Source: Parabacteroides sp. ZJ-118
GTDB taxonomy: Bacteria; Bacteroidota; Bacteroidia; Bacteroidales; Tannerellaceae
NCBI RefSeq assembly: GCF_011038785.1
Contig: NZ_JAAKDT010000002.1
Location: 146,048-210,047 of the forward strand
Reading direction: 5' to 3'
Length of the DNA stretch: 64,000 nucleotides
Each line of letters opens with the position of its first letter. The first letter of the stretch is position 1. Below the pieces are notes generated by a model. The model was not told where the DNA came from and ran no database searches. It saw nothing but the letters and a program-made list of their open reading frames with translations. Made by a program: the position numbers and the translations under genes. Shown here in pieces: positions 26,692 through 35,513 of the stretch.

Positions 26692-26704
26692 ATGACTGTT
26701 TGAG

Positions 26705-27577
26705 ATGAGAACTACGATATCGACAAAACTGATGCAAACCCTTTTTGATGGGAAAAAGCGGCTAGGAGGTGAGGCACTTCGGCGCTTATCGCATTTTGTG
26801 GAGTCTCAGAAGACTGTGGAGGATACTTTCATCAACAAAAGCGGAGAGGTTGATTTGTACTATACTTCATTCGGCTGGCTCTTGTCATATGTATTGGGCA
26901 TGAAGTTAAATAGGGAGAAGAGACGGATTTATTTGGAGAATCAGCCGGTCATGTCATTGGATTTGGTCCATTATGCGGCTTATGTGCGTTGCGTATTGTT
27001 ACACCGGTTGATGAAGGAGGGGAAGCTGCGATTCTTGTTAAGTGCGATGCGCCCGATACCGGTTCGGAGTCTCTCCTCTTTCGCAGATCTGCCTCATAAG
27101 GATATGTGGTCTCCTTATAGCCGGTTTATTTGGAGCTCTTTATTGGAAGATACGCAAAATGAGGAGAAAGAAAAAACGGAAGTCTTGAAAGAGTTGGGGC
27201 ATTATCATGTAAAAGGAGGAGGTTACTCTAACTTGCGGAATCGGGAAGTAGCAACGACAAACGCTACGGTTGCGGCTCTTGCGATTATCGGGCAATTGGA
27301 GGGCTATAAACCGATTGACGATCTTTTTTATTTACGGGATACGCAGGATGAGACTGGAGGTTTCAAGGCCGGGCAAGGAGCTCCTGTGCCGGATCTCCTT
27401 TCCACGGCTACGGCTCTTTTTCTTATGAGATGTTATGGTATACGACCCCTTAGAGCGGCGAATGATTTTATAGAGGCTCATTGGTTGGATTCAGGTGGTT
27501 TTTCGGCGACGCTGTTGGAAGATAGTGGTGATGTGGAGTACGTGTTTTATGGATTATTGGCATTGGGAGCGTTATGA
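26705..27577 (+). CDS. Prenyltransferase/squalene-oxidase-repeat protein (short)
   Basis: 290 residues of alpha/alpha-toroid repeats. Clear repeat signatures lie in the second half: TQDETGGFKAGQGAPVPDLL, STATALFLMRCYG and LDSGGFSATLLED, ending VEYVFYGLLALGAL. These are like beta subunits of protein prenyltransferases and like one domain of terpene cyclases. No DxDD motif is present. Its stop overlaps the 572-residue cyclase by 4 bp (ATGA). It may be a second toroid domain of a two-chain cyclase, or a separate prenyl-binding partner. No signal peptide, so cytoplasmic or peripheral at the membrane. Confidence 0.75.
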   Translation: MRTTISTKLMQTLFDGKKRLGGEALRRLSHFVESQKTVEDTFINKSGEVDLYYTSFGWLLSYVLGMKLNREKRRIYLENQPVMSLDLVHYAAYVRCVLLHRLMKEGKLRFLLSAMRPIPVRSLSSFADLPHKDMWSPYSRFIWSSLLEDTQNEEKEKTEVLKELGHYHVKGGGYSNLRNREVATTNATVAALAIIGQLEGYKPIDDLFYLRDTQDETGGFKAGQGAPVPDLLSTATALFLMRCYGIRPLRAANDFIEAHWLDSGGFSATLLEDSGDVEYVFYGLLALGAL

Positions 27578-29292
27578 GAACAGAATTGGTAAATGAGATG
27601 ATAGAGGATATTACCCGGAAACTTTTACAGAAACGGTCGCCCGGAGGGATCTGGCGGGGATGTTTGTCCTCGAGTGCTATCTCGACATCTGTCGCCATTT
27701 TCGCTTTATATCAAATCGCCCCGGACACCTATGAACCGTATATAAGGAAAGGAGTCGGATGGTTGAAGAAAACGATGCGTATGGATGGCTCTTGGGGGGA
27801 TAGTATGGAAAGCCCTTCTAATATGACAGCTACCTTGCTTTCGTATGCATCTCTATGTGCGGTGGATATGCCCCCTCATGAGACAAAAAACTATTTGAAG
27901 GAACGGCTGGGGGGGAGTGCGGACGAGGATATTGTACAGGGAGTTCTCTCTTATTATGGGAAGGACTTGACATTTTCCGTTCCTATTTTAGTCATGTGTG
28001 CGCTGGCGGGAGTTATAACGCATTGGGATCGTATTCCGCAATTACCTTTTGAACTATCTGTGTTGCCCCAACGGTTGTTTCGCTTTTTGCGGTTGCCGGT
28101 TGTCAGTTATGCGATACCGGCTTTGATCGCCGTAGGAATCCTTCGCTATAAGAAAGGGAAACGAAATCTATTCTCTCCGATCCGAGAGTCTTTTATCGGA
28201 AAGTCCTTACAGGTATTGGAGAAATTGCAACCTGAGCATGGAGGATTTTTGGAAGCGGCTCCTCTCACGGCTTTTGTGAGCATGTGTATGAATGGAGCGG
28301 GCTTTCGGGATCATGTGGTAACACGGAAGGCCGTTCGGTTCTTGATAGACACGGTTCGTCCAGATGGCGCTTGGCCGATTGATACGGATCTGTCGTGTTG
28401 GGTGACTTCTTTGAGTATAAAGGCTCTGGGTGATGACTTGGAGGATAAGGAGTTTTTTATCGACCGAATAAAGCGGAATGCTTTTGCCTTTAAGCATCCG
28501 TTCACTGGAGCCAAGGAAGGTGCTTGGGGATGGAGTGATCTTTCCGGATCCGTACCTGATGCAGATGATACATCGGGGGCGCTGGTCGCTTTGCATATCT
28601 TAACCGACGGGACTTATAGTGAGGAAGTAGGTAAAGGAGTGGAGTGGCTTCTCGCTTTGCAAAATGAGGATGGGGGAATGCCTACTTTTTGTAAAGGTTG
28701 GGGAAAACTTCCTTTCGACCGAAGTAGTCCCGATATCTCTGCGCATTCACTTTTAGCTTTCGAACTTTGGCAGGATGCGCTTCCGGGAAATTTACGGGCC
28801 AAATGCAGGAAGAGTATCTGCCGGTTACTGGGATGGATGTGGAAGGTACAAGCATCGGATGGTTCTTGGAACCCTTTATGGTTCGGCGATCAAGATGCGG
28901 AGGATGGGCGATCTCCTGTTTACGGTACGGCGATGGCGGTGGAATACTTATCAACTTCCCGGAATCCTTTGGCTCGGCAATTGGCGGGAAATGGGCTTCA
29001 GTACCTTTTAGTTTCTCAAAATGAGGATGGGGGATGGGGAGGTGCTCCTGGAGCGCCCTCTAAAGTTACGTTAACAGCTCGTGCTTTGGGTGCACTAGCT
29101 TCTTTACCTGATACGGATCGAGAATCGATGGAACAGGGGTTTGATTATTTGTATGGAATGTATCGAAACGGACAGTTGTTCCGAGCAGAACCTATCGGAC
29201 TTTATTTTGCCCGTCTCTGGTATTCGGAGGAATTATATAATTTTACGTTTGTACTGAATGCGCTGAAAAAGTTGAAACAACGAATAAAATAA
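27574..29292 (+). CDS. Class II terpene cyclase, squalene-hopene-cyclase-like
   Basis: 572 residues of toroid repeats with QW-type motifs (MDGSWGDS, GAWGWSDL, NEDGGMPTF, SDGSWNPLW, NEDGGWGGAPG). The acid motif DADDT (residues 329-333) sits in VPDADDTSGALVAL, matching the DxDDTA motif that protonates the substrate in squalene-hopene cyclases; those are about 630 residues. A hydrophobic stretch near residues 135-190 (SVPILVMCALAGV, VSYAIPALIAVGIL) may insert in the membrane. No squalene synthase or HpnC/D/E is present nearby, so the substrate may be a linear polyprenyl chain rather than squalene. It is coupled by 4-bp overlap to the short toroid gene and is downstream of the prenyl synthase. 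Confidence 0.85.
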   Translation: MRTELVNEMIEDITRKLLQKRSPGGIWRGCLSSSAISTSVAIFALYQIAPDTYEPYIRKGVGWLKKTMRMDGSWGDSMESPSNMTATLLSYASLCAVDMPPHETKNYLKERLGGSADEDIVQGVLSYYGKDLTFSVPILVMCALAGVITHWDRIPQLPFELSVLPQRLFRFLRLPVVSYAIPALIAVGILRYKKGKRNLFSPIRESFIGKSLQVLEKLQPEHGGFLEAAPLTAFVSMCMNGAGFRDHVVTRKAVRFLIDTVRPDGAWPIDTDLSCWVTSLSIKALGDDLEDKEFFIDRIKRNAFAFKHPFTGAKEGAWGWSDLSGSVPDADDTSGALVALHILTDGTYSEEVGKGVEWLLALQNEDGGMPTFCKGWGKLPFDRSSPDISAHSLLAFELWQDALPGNLRAKCRKSICRLLGWMWKVQASDGSWNPLWFGDQDAEDGRSPVYGTAMAVEYLSTSRNPLARQLAGNGLQYLLVSQNEDGGWGGAPGAPSKVTLTARALGALASLPDTDRESMEQGFDYLYGMYRNGQLFRAEPIGLYFARLWYSEELYNFTFVLNALKKLKQRIK

Positions 29293-29300
29293 GATAGATC

Positions 29301-30722
29301 GTGAAAGAGAGAAAGACCTTATTAATAACGGTTGCTACGGTATGTGTTTATACCGCTATCCTCGTAGGGTGGCATCTGTATGTCCCTCATGAGAATCTTA
29401 CGATTCAAGCTCCCGGTGCGGATAATCGTCCGGAAGGATTGGCTCGTAAGGCGAGCGATGTGGTGATCGGTGAGTATTTTATGAAATACGAGGAAGAGGC
29501 TCCTGCCGGGTTTACCGGAGAATGGACGGGGTTCCGGGGGGGGCGTTCTGACAATATCGTGGAGGCTTCGGAGAAGATCAATACGTCGGCGGGAGACTAT
29601 CCTGTGCTATGGAGCTTTGAGACCGGGGAAGGGCATGCGGCTCCGGTGATTTATAAGGGCCGGGTGTATGTGCTGGATTATAATGAATCCTTAAGCTCTG
29701 ACGCTTTGCGTTGTTTTTCCTTGGAAACTGGCAAAGAGCTATGGCGAAGATGGTATCGGGCTCCCATGAAACGTAACCATGGCTTCTCACGTACGATCCC
29801 GGTTATTCGTGACGGGTATGTGATAACGATCGGTCCGCAAGGACATGTCATGTGTTGTGATCCACTGACGGGGGATTTGAAGTGGGGGATCGATATGCAG
29901 AAAGAGTTTAAGACAGAAGTCCCTTTCTGGTATGCCGGACAGTGTCCTTGTGTGGATGACGACATCTTGGTCTTGGCTCCGGCGGGGGAAGAGACGCTTT
30001 TGGCCGGTGTGGATTGCCTGACGGGTAAGGTTATCTGGACAACTCCGAATACTTTAGGCTATAAGATGTCGCATTCTTCTGTCATGCTGATGAGTTTGAG
30101 TAATAAGAAAACGTATGTATATGCCGGTGTGGGAGGTGTTTGTGGTATATCGGCCGAGAAGGAGGATCGGGGTACTCTTTTGTGGAATACCCAGAAATGG
30201 CAGCCTTCCGTGATCGCTCCGTCTCCTTTGCGTTTGTCTCCTAACCGGATATTTCTCGTGGCGGGTTACGGAACGGGTGGCGCTCTCTTGCAAGTGGATA
30301 AGGCTGGAACAAAATGGACAGCTACGGTTCTGGATCAATATAAGGCGGATAAAGGTCTGTCTAGTGAACAACAAACCCCCATATTGTATGATAATATGAT
30401 CATTAGCGTAATGCCGAAGGATGGTGGGGGATTGCGGGGTAAACTGGTTTGTTTCTCTCCTTCGGATTTGCATAATCCAATTTGGAGCTCCGCAGCGGAT
30501 GAACGTTTTGGTCTCGGCCCTTACCTCGTGATTAACAGGCATTTGTTTGTCTTCAAGGATGACGGTGAGTTGTATGTGTATGAGATACAGTCTAAGGCTA
30601 TGAAGCTTGTTAAGAAACAACAGATTATGGACGGCGTGGATGCTTGGGGACCAATGGCCTATGCGGATGGAATGCTTGTTTTGCGAGACGCTCATACGGT
30701 TAAGTGTATTAAGATCATATGA
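29301..30722 (+). CDS. Membrane-anchored PQQ-like beta-propeller protein
   Basis: 473 residues starting at a GTG 8 bp after the cyclase. One N-terminal membrane helix (LLITVATVCVYTAILVGW), then an extracytoplasmic propeller of BamB/PQQ-dehydrogenase-like blades, each with a TGK-x-x-W type turn: ETGKELWRRWY, LTGDLKWGID, LTGKVIWTTPN. The opening WTGFRGGRSDNI recurs, in related form, in the other propellers of this operon. No clear PQQ-binding or catalytic Asp/Ca site could be picked out, so a binding or scaffold role is as likely as a dehydrogenase. It separates the terpenoid genes from the Fe-S genes. Confidence 0.82.
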   Translation: MKERKTLLITVATVCVYTAILVGWHLYVPHENLTIQAPGADNRPEGLARKASDVVIGEYFMKYEEEAPAGFTGEWTGFRGGRSDNIVEASEKINTSAGDYPVLWSFETGEGHAAPVIYKGRVYVLDYNESLSSDALRCFSLETGKELWRRWYRAPMKRNHGFSRTIPVIRDGYVITIGPQGHVMCCDPLTGDLKWGIDMQKEFKTEVPFWYAGQCPCVDDDILVLAPAGEETLLAGVDCLTGKVIWTTPNTLGYKMSHSSVMLMSLSNKKTYVYAGVGGVCGISAEKEDRGTLLWNTQKWQPSVIAPSPLRLSPNRIFLVAGYGTGGALLQVDKAGTKWTATVLDQYKADKGLSSEQQTPILYDNMIISVMPKDGGGLRGKLVCFSPSDLHNPIWSSAADERFGLGPYLVINRHLFVFKDDGELYVYEIQSKAMKLVKKQQIMDGVDAWGPMAYADGMLVLRDAHTVKCIKII

Positions 30723-30761
30723 TTGGGTGAATAAGGTAATGAATTCTAAAAGATAAAAGAT

Positions 30762-31805
30762 ATGGAACCGAAGCAAGATAATGGAAATAAGATATCGCGT
30801 AAGGGTTTTTTGCGCATTTGTGGTTCTGTCATGGCGGGTGGAAGTATATTGGGTGTTACCGGCAACTTGTTATGGAAAATGTTTACTAGGCCGGACGATG
30901 TTTTTTACGGAGTGGATAAGAAGAGTGTTTCTGCAAACCGTAGTCTTAAGAATACGCTCATATCCCCTTATCGAAAGGTCTCTGCGTTTAAGGTATCTGA
31001 CCCGATCGATGCATTTGACTTATATAAAGATCAGCTGATTGTTGCTACACCCAATAATGTATACGTGTATGAGCCTTCTGGAAAGCTGGTGAACAACTTT
31101 CCGGTCGGAAGCTCTGTCCGGGATATTACGGTGGATGATGATCATATTTATCTTTTGTATCCCACACGTGTGGAGGTCTATGATTTGGACGGTGAATGGA
31201 TACGGGATTGGGAGGCTTGTAGCGAGGAGTCTGATTATTGTTCCTTGGCGGTTTTATCCGGGAATGTCTTTGTGACGGATGCGGCGAATAAAAATATTTG
31301 TATGTATACGACAGAGGGGGGTTTCGTAAAGTTTATCCAAAGTCCCGCAGGCTTTATCGTCCCGAGTTACTCTTTTGGTATTACGCATATAGACGGTGTG
31401 GTTTACTGCTCGAATCCGGGGAGGCATTTGGTAGAAAGCTATTCATCTGAGGGGGAGTATATTACCTCTTTCGGTAAACCGGGTGGTGCGGCAGGATTAT
31501 TTAGCGGATGTTGTAATCCGGTCTATTTATCAGGTACGCCAACCGGAGAGATTATCACCTCGGAAAAAGGTGTTCCACGGATCAGTTGCTATGGTAAGGA
31601 TGGTGAGTTCCATGGAGTGCTACTGGATGAGAAATCCTTAGGAGGTGGCCATACGGCCTATGAAGTGAGAGTTTGGGATGACAAACTTGTGGTTGCGGGT
31701 AAAGATGCATTATCGATATTTCAATATGATAAGAGGTTGGCAGTTCAGACCGCATGCGCTACTTGCGGGATAGATTGTCCGTTGAGAGCAGGTGTTACGA
31801 TTTAA
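30762..31805 (+). CDS. NHL-type beta-propeller with Tat-like leader and C-terminal Cys motif
   Basis: 347 residues. The leader NKISRKGFLRICGSVMAGG has a Tat-like SRKGFLR motif followed by a hydrophobic stretch. The middle is an NHL propeller (PVGSSVRDITVDDDHIYLLY, DGVVYCSNPGRHLVESY). It includes GGAAGLFSGCCNPVYLSG, and the C-terminus holds CATCGIDCPLR, a CxxCxxxC arrangement that could bind a metal, haem or cluster. The export signal, Cys motif and neighbour 31814 (same leader style) suggest they act together outside the membrane. The next gene begins 8 bp later. Confidence 0.75.
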   Translation: MEPKQDNGNKISRKGFLRICGSVMAGGSILGVTGNLLWKMFTRPDDVFYGVDKKSVSANRSLKNTLISPYRKVSAFKVSDPIDAFDLYKDQLIVATPNNVYVYEPSGKLVNNFPVGSSVRDITVDDDHIYLLYPTRVEVYDLDGEWIRDWEACSEESDYCSLAVLSGNVFVTDAANKNICMYTTEGGFVKFIQSPAGFIVPSYSFGITHIDGVVYCSNPGRHLVESYSSEGEYITSFGKPGGAAGLFSGCCNPVYLSGTPTGEIITSEKGVPRISCYGKDGEFHGVLLDEKSLGGGHTAYEVRVWDDKLVVAGKDALSIFQYDKRLAVQTACATCGIDCPLRAGVTI

Positions 31806-31813
31806 GGAAGAAT

Positions 31814-32389
31814 ATGAAAGAGAAGAAAGATCAACCTAAGAATAGCCCGATTAAGCGGCGGGAGTTTATCCGGCTTTGTGGTTCGGTGGTAGCCGGAGGA
31901 ACGATCCTTGCGGTGGCCGGCGGCATGTCTTGGAAGGTGAAAGGGGAAGATGCTAGCCTGTTTTGGCAAATCGATCCGAACGTATGTACGCAATGCGGAC
32001 GTTGCGAGACCCATTGTGTATTACCGGTTTCGGCAGTGAAGTGTATTCATGCGAACAAGGTATGCGGTTACTGTGATTTATGCGGTGGATACTATCGTTC
32101 GAACGTGAAGGATTTGAATACGGCCGCCGAGAATATGATGTGTCCTACGGGAGCTATCCAGCGTAAGTTTGTGGAGGATCCCTATTTTGAGTATACGATC
32201 GATGAGGATCTATGTAATGGTTGCGGCAAATGCGTGAAGGGATGTACTTCTTTCGGCAATGGCTCGCTCTATCTGCAGATTAAACAAGACTTATGTTTGA
32301 ATTGTAACGAATGTCAAATATCTACCGTATGTGCGTCGGGGGCTATCACGAGAGTCCCGTACGCTACGGCTTATAAATTGAAAGGGTAA
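31814..32389 (+). CDS. Exported multi-cluster ferredoxin (NapG/NrfC-like) with Tat-like leader
   Basis: 191 residues from the ATG at 31814; an earlier in-frame ATG at 31754 lies inside the preceding gene. The leader has the twin-arginine-like KRREFIRLCGSVVAGG. Four Cys-rich groups follow: CTQCGRCETHC, CGYCDLCGG, CNGCGKCVKGC and CLNCNECQISTVC, room for up to four [4Fe-4S] clusters, the layout of NapG/NrfC-type quinol-dehydrogenase electron carriers. The membrane partner 32394 begins 4 bp later. Folded Fe-S proteins are exported by Tat, so the genome should contain tatAC for this to work. Confidence 0.85.
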   Translation: MKEKKDQPKNSPIKRREFIRLCGSVVAGGTILAVAGGMSWKVKGEDASLFWQIDPNVCTQCGRCETHCVLPVSAVKCIHANKVCGYCDLCGGYYRSNVKDLNTAAENMMCPTGAIQRKFVEDPYFEYTIDEDLCNGCGKCVKGCTSFGNGSLYLQIKQDLCLNCNECQISTVCASGAITRVPYATAYKLKG

Positions 32390-32393
32390 TCGG

Positions 32394-33677
32394 ATGAGGA
32401 AGTTGTTATCAATAAGCGTCTTGGCATCCTTGAGGGGAATGTCTCAAGCGCAAATCCGGTTCCCGAAACCGGATTTCGAGTCCGGTTATCAGTATCCAGA
32501 GTTGAGTTATGTTGTGCCCAACGAGACCTTGTGGGTGTGGCTGGATATCTTTATGCTGATACTCTTAATGGGCATCGTAACGTGGGCGGTTTATAAGAAG
32601 CGTACCCGGCGACCTATATTCTGGATATCGGTGATCTCGGTGGCCTATTTTGGTTTTTTCCGGAGTGGCTGTGTGTGTAGTATCGGATCGATCCAGAATA
32701 TAGCGTTGGCTATGGTAGACTCTACGTATCATTTGCCATTGACGGTATTATTGTTTTTCATCTTGCCGGTGCTGTTCGCTTTCCTGTTCGGGCGAGTGTT
32801 TTGTGCCGGTGTGTGTCCGTTCGGAGCTTTGCAGGAATTGGTGAACGTAAAGAATTACCGACTTTCAAGGGCGGTTACAGTAGCGTTGGGGATGATCCCA
32901 TGGCTGTATCTGATATTCGCAATTTTGTATGCGGTGACGAGAAGTCGTTTTATCATTTGCCAGTTCGATCCGTTTATTGGTATCTTCCGTTTAGGAGGTG
33001 ATGTGGGGCTTATCTTGTTCGGGGCTTTATTGTTGATCCTGTCTGTTTTCACGGGAAGACCGTTTTGTCGATTCTTATGTCCTTATGGGGCGTTGTTGAG
33101 TCTTTTCTCTTCGGTATCTATCTGGAAGATCCGTCTTACCCGGAAAAACTGTATCAATTGTGAGCTATGCCATAACTCCTGTCCGGTAGATGCGATCCGT
33201 GCGCCGTATGCCAACAAGGTGAAGGAGAAGCGTACCGCAGGTGTACGAAGGCTAGTGGGTTATCTGGCTATATTACCGCTACTGATTGTATCGGGGGCAT
33301 TTTTAATGCGTTCGGCGAGCCCGGATTTAAGCCGTGCGAATAAGGAGGTACGTTTGTATGATCTGGTGGAGGAACATGAGGCGAATCCGGAAGAGGAACT
33401 CTCATTGGAGCTGGAAGCTTTCTATGGGCAAGGTCGTACCATGGAGGAGCTGGCGAGTACTTATGAGGCGAAACAAGAAGAGTTCCGTTTTTACTCCACA
33501 GTAGCGGGAGCCTTCATCGGCTTGGTGATTGGACTCGCCCTGATCCGGCTTTCCGTGAGGCGTACCCGTAAGCGATATGAGATCCATCATGCGGATTGTG
33601 TCGCTTGTGGAATGTGTTTCAGTTATTGCCCCCAGAATAAGCCTAGTGTTGAATCGCAGAAATTATCAGAATCATGA
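32394..33677 (+). CDS. NapH/NosR-like membrane Fe-S protein
   Basis: 427 residues with an N-terminal signal-like segment and about six membrane helices. Two CxxxCP motifs typical of NapH/NosR/CcoG-type proteins, FCAGVCPFGALQ and FCRFLCPYGALL, flank membrane helices. A [4Fe-4S] ferredoxin motif follows (CINCELCHNSCP), and a second one is at the extreme C-terminus (CVACGMCFSYCP). A further GCVCSIGS motif lies before the first. Family members pass electrons between the quinone pool or cytoplasmic donors and periplasmic proteins. Overlaps the next gene by 4 bp. Together with 31814 it is the probable membrane-crossing electron path of the operon. Confidence 0.85.
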   Translation: MRKLLSISVLASLRGMSQAQIRFPKPDFESGYQYPELSYVVPNETLWVWLDIFMLILLMGIVTWAVYKKRTRRPIFWISVISVAYFGFFRSGCVCSIGSIQNIALAMVDSTYHLPLTVLLFFILPVLFAFLFGRVFCAGVCPFGALQELVNVKNYRLSRAVTVALGMIPWLYLIFAILYAVTRSRFIICQFDPFIGIFRLGGDVGLILFGALLLILSVFTGRPFCRFLCPYGALLSLFSSVSIWKIRLTRKNCINCELCHNSCPVDAIRAPYANKVKEKRTAGVRRLVGYLAILPLLIVSGAFLMRSASPDLSRANKEVRLYDLVEEHEANPEEELSLELEAFYGQGRTMEELASTYEAKQEEFRFYSTVAGAFIGLVIGLALIRLSVRRTRKRYEIHHADCVACGMCFSYCPQNKPSVESQKLSES

Positions 33678-35512
33678 ACAAAGATATCTACAGAAATGTA
33701 GCCGCTATTACGGCTATATTTATCATCTCGTTATCCGTGATGTTGATCACGAACTATTTTCAGGTGAGAGGTGTCTCCCCTCTCAAGATGGAGGTTGTGG
33801 AGACCTTGAAGCAATTGAACGATACGAGCTCGGATAATCTGGAATTACAGGAACAGATCCGGCAATTGGATTTATTGGCTCGCCGAGCCTACTTTATACA
33901 GGCGGATCACTTGAAGCTAGGTGTTTATATCTTGCTGGGAATGGTGCTCGTGTTCGTTACTAGTTTACGTTTTTATTTCAAGGGAGAGATGCATATTCCA
34001 GATAAAGAGATCGACCCGATCGATGAATGGATGCTGAAGTCTAAATCTCGTAAATACATAACGTGGGGTACGCTTGGACTGGTAGTAGTCGCTTTATTGT
34101 TTGTATGTTTGTCTTCTCCTTTCTTGAAGACGGATAAGACGGATGGAGAGGCCGCAGAGACCTTGTTGGCTGAGAATGCACAAGCGGTGGATGACAGTGA
34201 GATTGCTGAGACACCTCTTAAACCGGAAGTCCCGGCGAATGAACTCGACATGATCGACGAGCATGTGCCTGCGGAAGCGAGAGATACGATAGATGATACC
34301 ACTAATGATGCGACTCTGGCCAATGAGGTTCTTCCGGCAGTTAGTGAAGAGCCTCGGCCAGTTGTCTCTAAAGTTACGCATAATGCGTTTCGGGGAAATA
34401 ACTCGAATGGTATTTCCGCTGCCAAGGGTATTCCTGTGAAATGGGATCTGGGGAGTGGAGTGAATATCGCGTGGAAGAAAGAGGTTCCCCGTCAAGGCTA
34501 TAATTCTCCGGTAATCAATGGTAATCATGTGTTCTTTACAGGGGCTGATGATAAGGCTCGGGAACTGTATTGCTATGATTTGACAACCGGTGAACCCCAG
34601 TGGAGTTTGGAGGCTACCGATATTCCCGGCTCGCCTTCTGTTCTGCCGAAGGTAACGGAAGATACTGGATTGGCTTCTTCCACGGTAGCGACCGATGGGG
34701 AACGAGTTTGTGCTGTTTTTGCTACTGGCGACGTGATTTGCGCTGATATGGAGGGTAAGCGTTTGTGGGGAAAGAATCTCGGGGTTCCCGATAATCATTA
34801 TGGATTCGCCTCCTCGCTTCTTATTTGGGGTAATACGCTTTTCATACAGTATGATAATAATTCGGATCCGAAATTGATCGCCTTGGATGTGGCTACCGGC
34901 AACCAGCGCTGGGTGAAGAATCGGGCGGGTAAGAGTTGCTGGAGCTCGCCTGCGATCGCATACGTAGATCAGAAACCGCAGTTGATCTTGATGGGGAATC
35001 CTGCGATCACCGCTTATAATCCGGCTTCTGGAGAGCAATTATGGCAGGTGGATTGCATGGGTGGTGAGGTTTGCTCTTGCCCGTGTAGCGTTGACGGCGT
35101 GATATTCGGAGCAAACGAGTATGCGAAGCTGGTGGCTATCAATGGTGCGGACGGAAAGATATTATGGGAAAGCTCGGACTATCTGCCCGAGGTGTCTAGT
35201 CCGGCGGCGACGAAAGATCTTCTTTACATAGCGACAAGTTATGGTGTCTTGGCGGCCTATGATACCAAGACCGGAGCCTTGGTGAAGGAGCATGAGTTGA
35301 ACGTGGAGTTTTATTCTTCTCCGATGATCGTGGAAGGTAAGCTTTATCTTTTCAGCAATGACGGGAAGATGCATATCTTCTCCACGGATAAGGAATTCAA
35401 GTTACTGGCCTCTTTCGAGACCGGCGAACGTACGATGGCCACTCCCGCATTTACGGATGGAAAGATCGTGGTGCGTACGGAAAAGAGTATTTATTGTGTA
35501 GCGGCGAAGTGA
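33674..35512 (+). CDS. Membrane protein with PQQ-like beta-propeller
   Basis: 612 residues. Three membrane helices (residues about 10-29, 82-102 and 130-149), with a helical charged loop between the first two (LNDTSSDNLELQEQIRQLD) and an acidic linker (about 155-230). Then comes a propeller from about residue 235: FRGNNSNGISAAKGIP, LTTGEPQWSLEA, ATGNQRWVKN, PASGEQLWQVD, DGKILWESSD. SCWSSP and CSCPCS add Cys pairs in the propeller. The start overlaps the NapH-like gene (ATGA), and the NADH module starts 1 bp after its stop, so it may be a structural subunit of the same complex. Confidence 0.82.
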   Translation: MNKDIYRNVAAITAIFIISLSVMLITNYFQVRGVSPLKMEVVETLKQLNDTSSDNLELQEQIRQLDLLARRAYFIQADHLKLGVYILLGMVLVFVTSLRFYFKGEMHIPDKEIDPIDEWMLKSKSRKYITWGTLGLVVVALLFVCLSSPFLKTDKTDGEAAETLLAENAQAVDDSEIAETPLKPEVPANELDMIDEHVPAEARDTIDDTTNDATLANEVLPAVSEEPRPVVSKVTHNAFRGNNSNGISAAKGIPVKWDLGSGVNIAWKKEVPRQGYNSPVINGNHVFFTGADDKARELYCYDLTTGEPQWSLEATDIPGSPSVLPKVTEDTGLASSTVATDGERVCAVFATGDVICADMEGKRLWGKNLGVPDNHYGFASSLLIWGNTLFIQYDNNSDPKLIALDVATGNQRWVKNRAGKSCWSSPAIAYVDQKPQLILMGNPAITAYNPASGEQLWQVDCMGGEVCSCPCSVDGVIFGANEYAKLVAINGADGKILWESSDYLPEVSSPAATKDLLYIATSYGVLAAYDTKTGALVKEHELNVEFYSSPMIVEGKLYLFSNDGKMHIFSTDKEFKLLASFETGERTMATPAFTDGKIVVRTEKSIYCVAAK

Positions 35513-35513
35513 T

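Noticed and set aside
27574..29292. Standard hopanoid operon
   Set aside because: The cyclase is squalene-hopene-like, but there are no hpnC/D/E squalene-synthesis genes, no other hopanoid-modifying genes, and the partner toroid protein is atypical.
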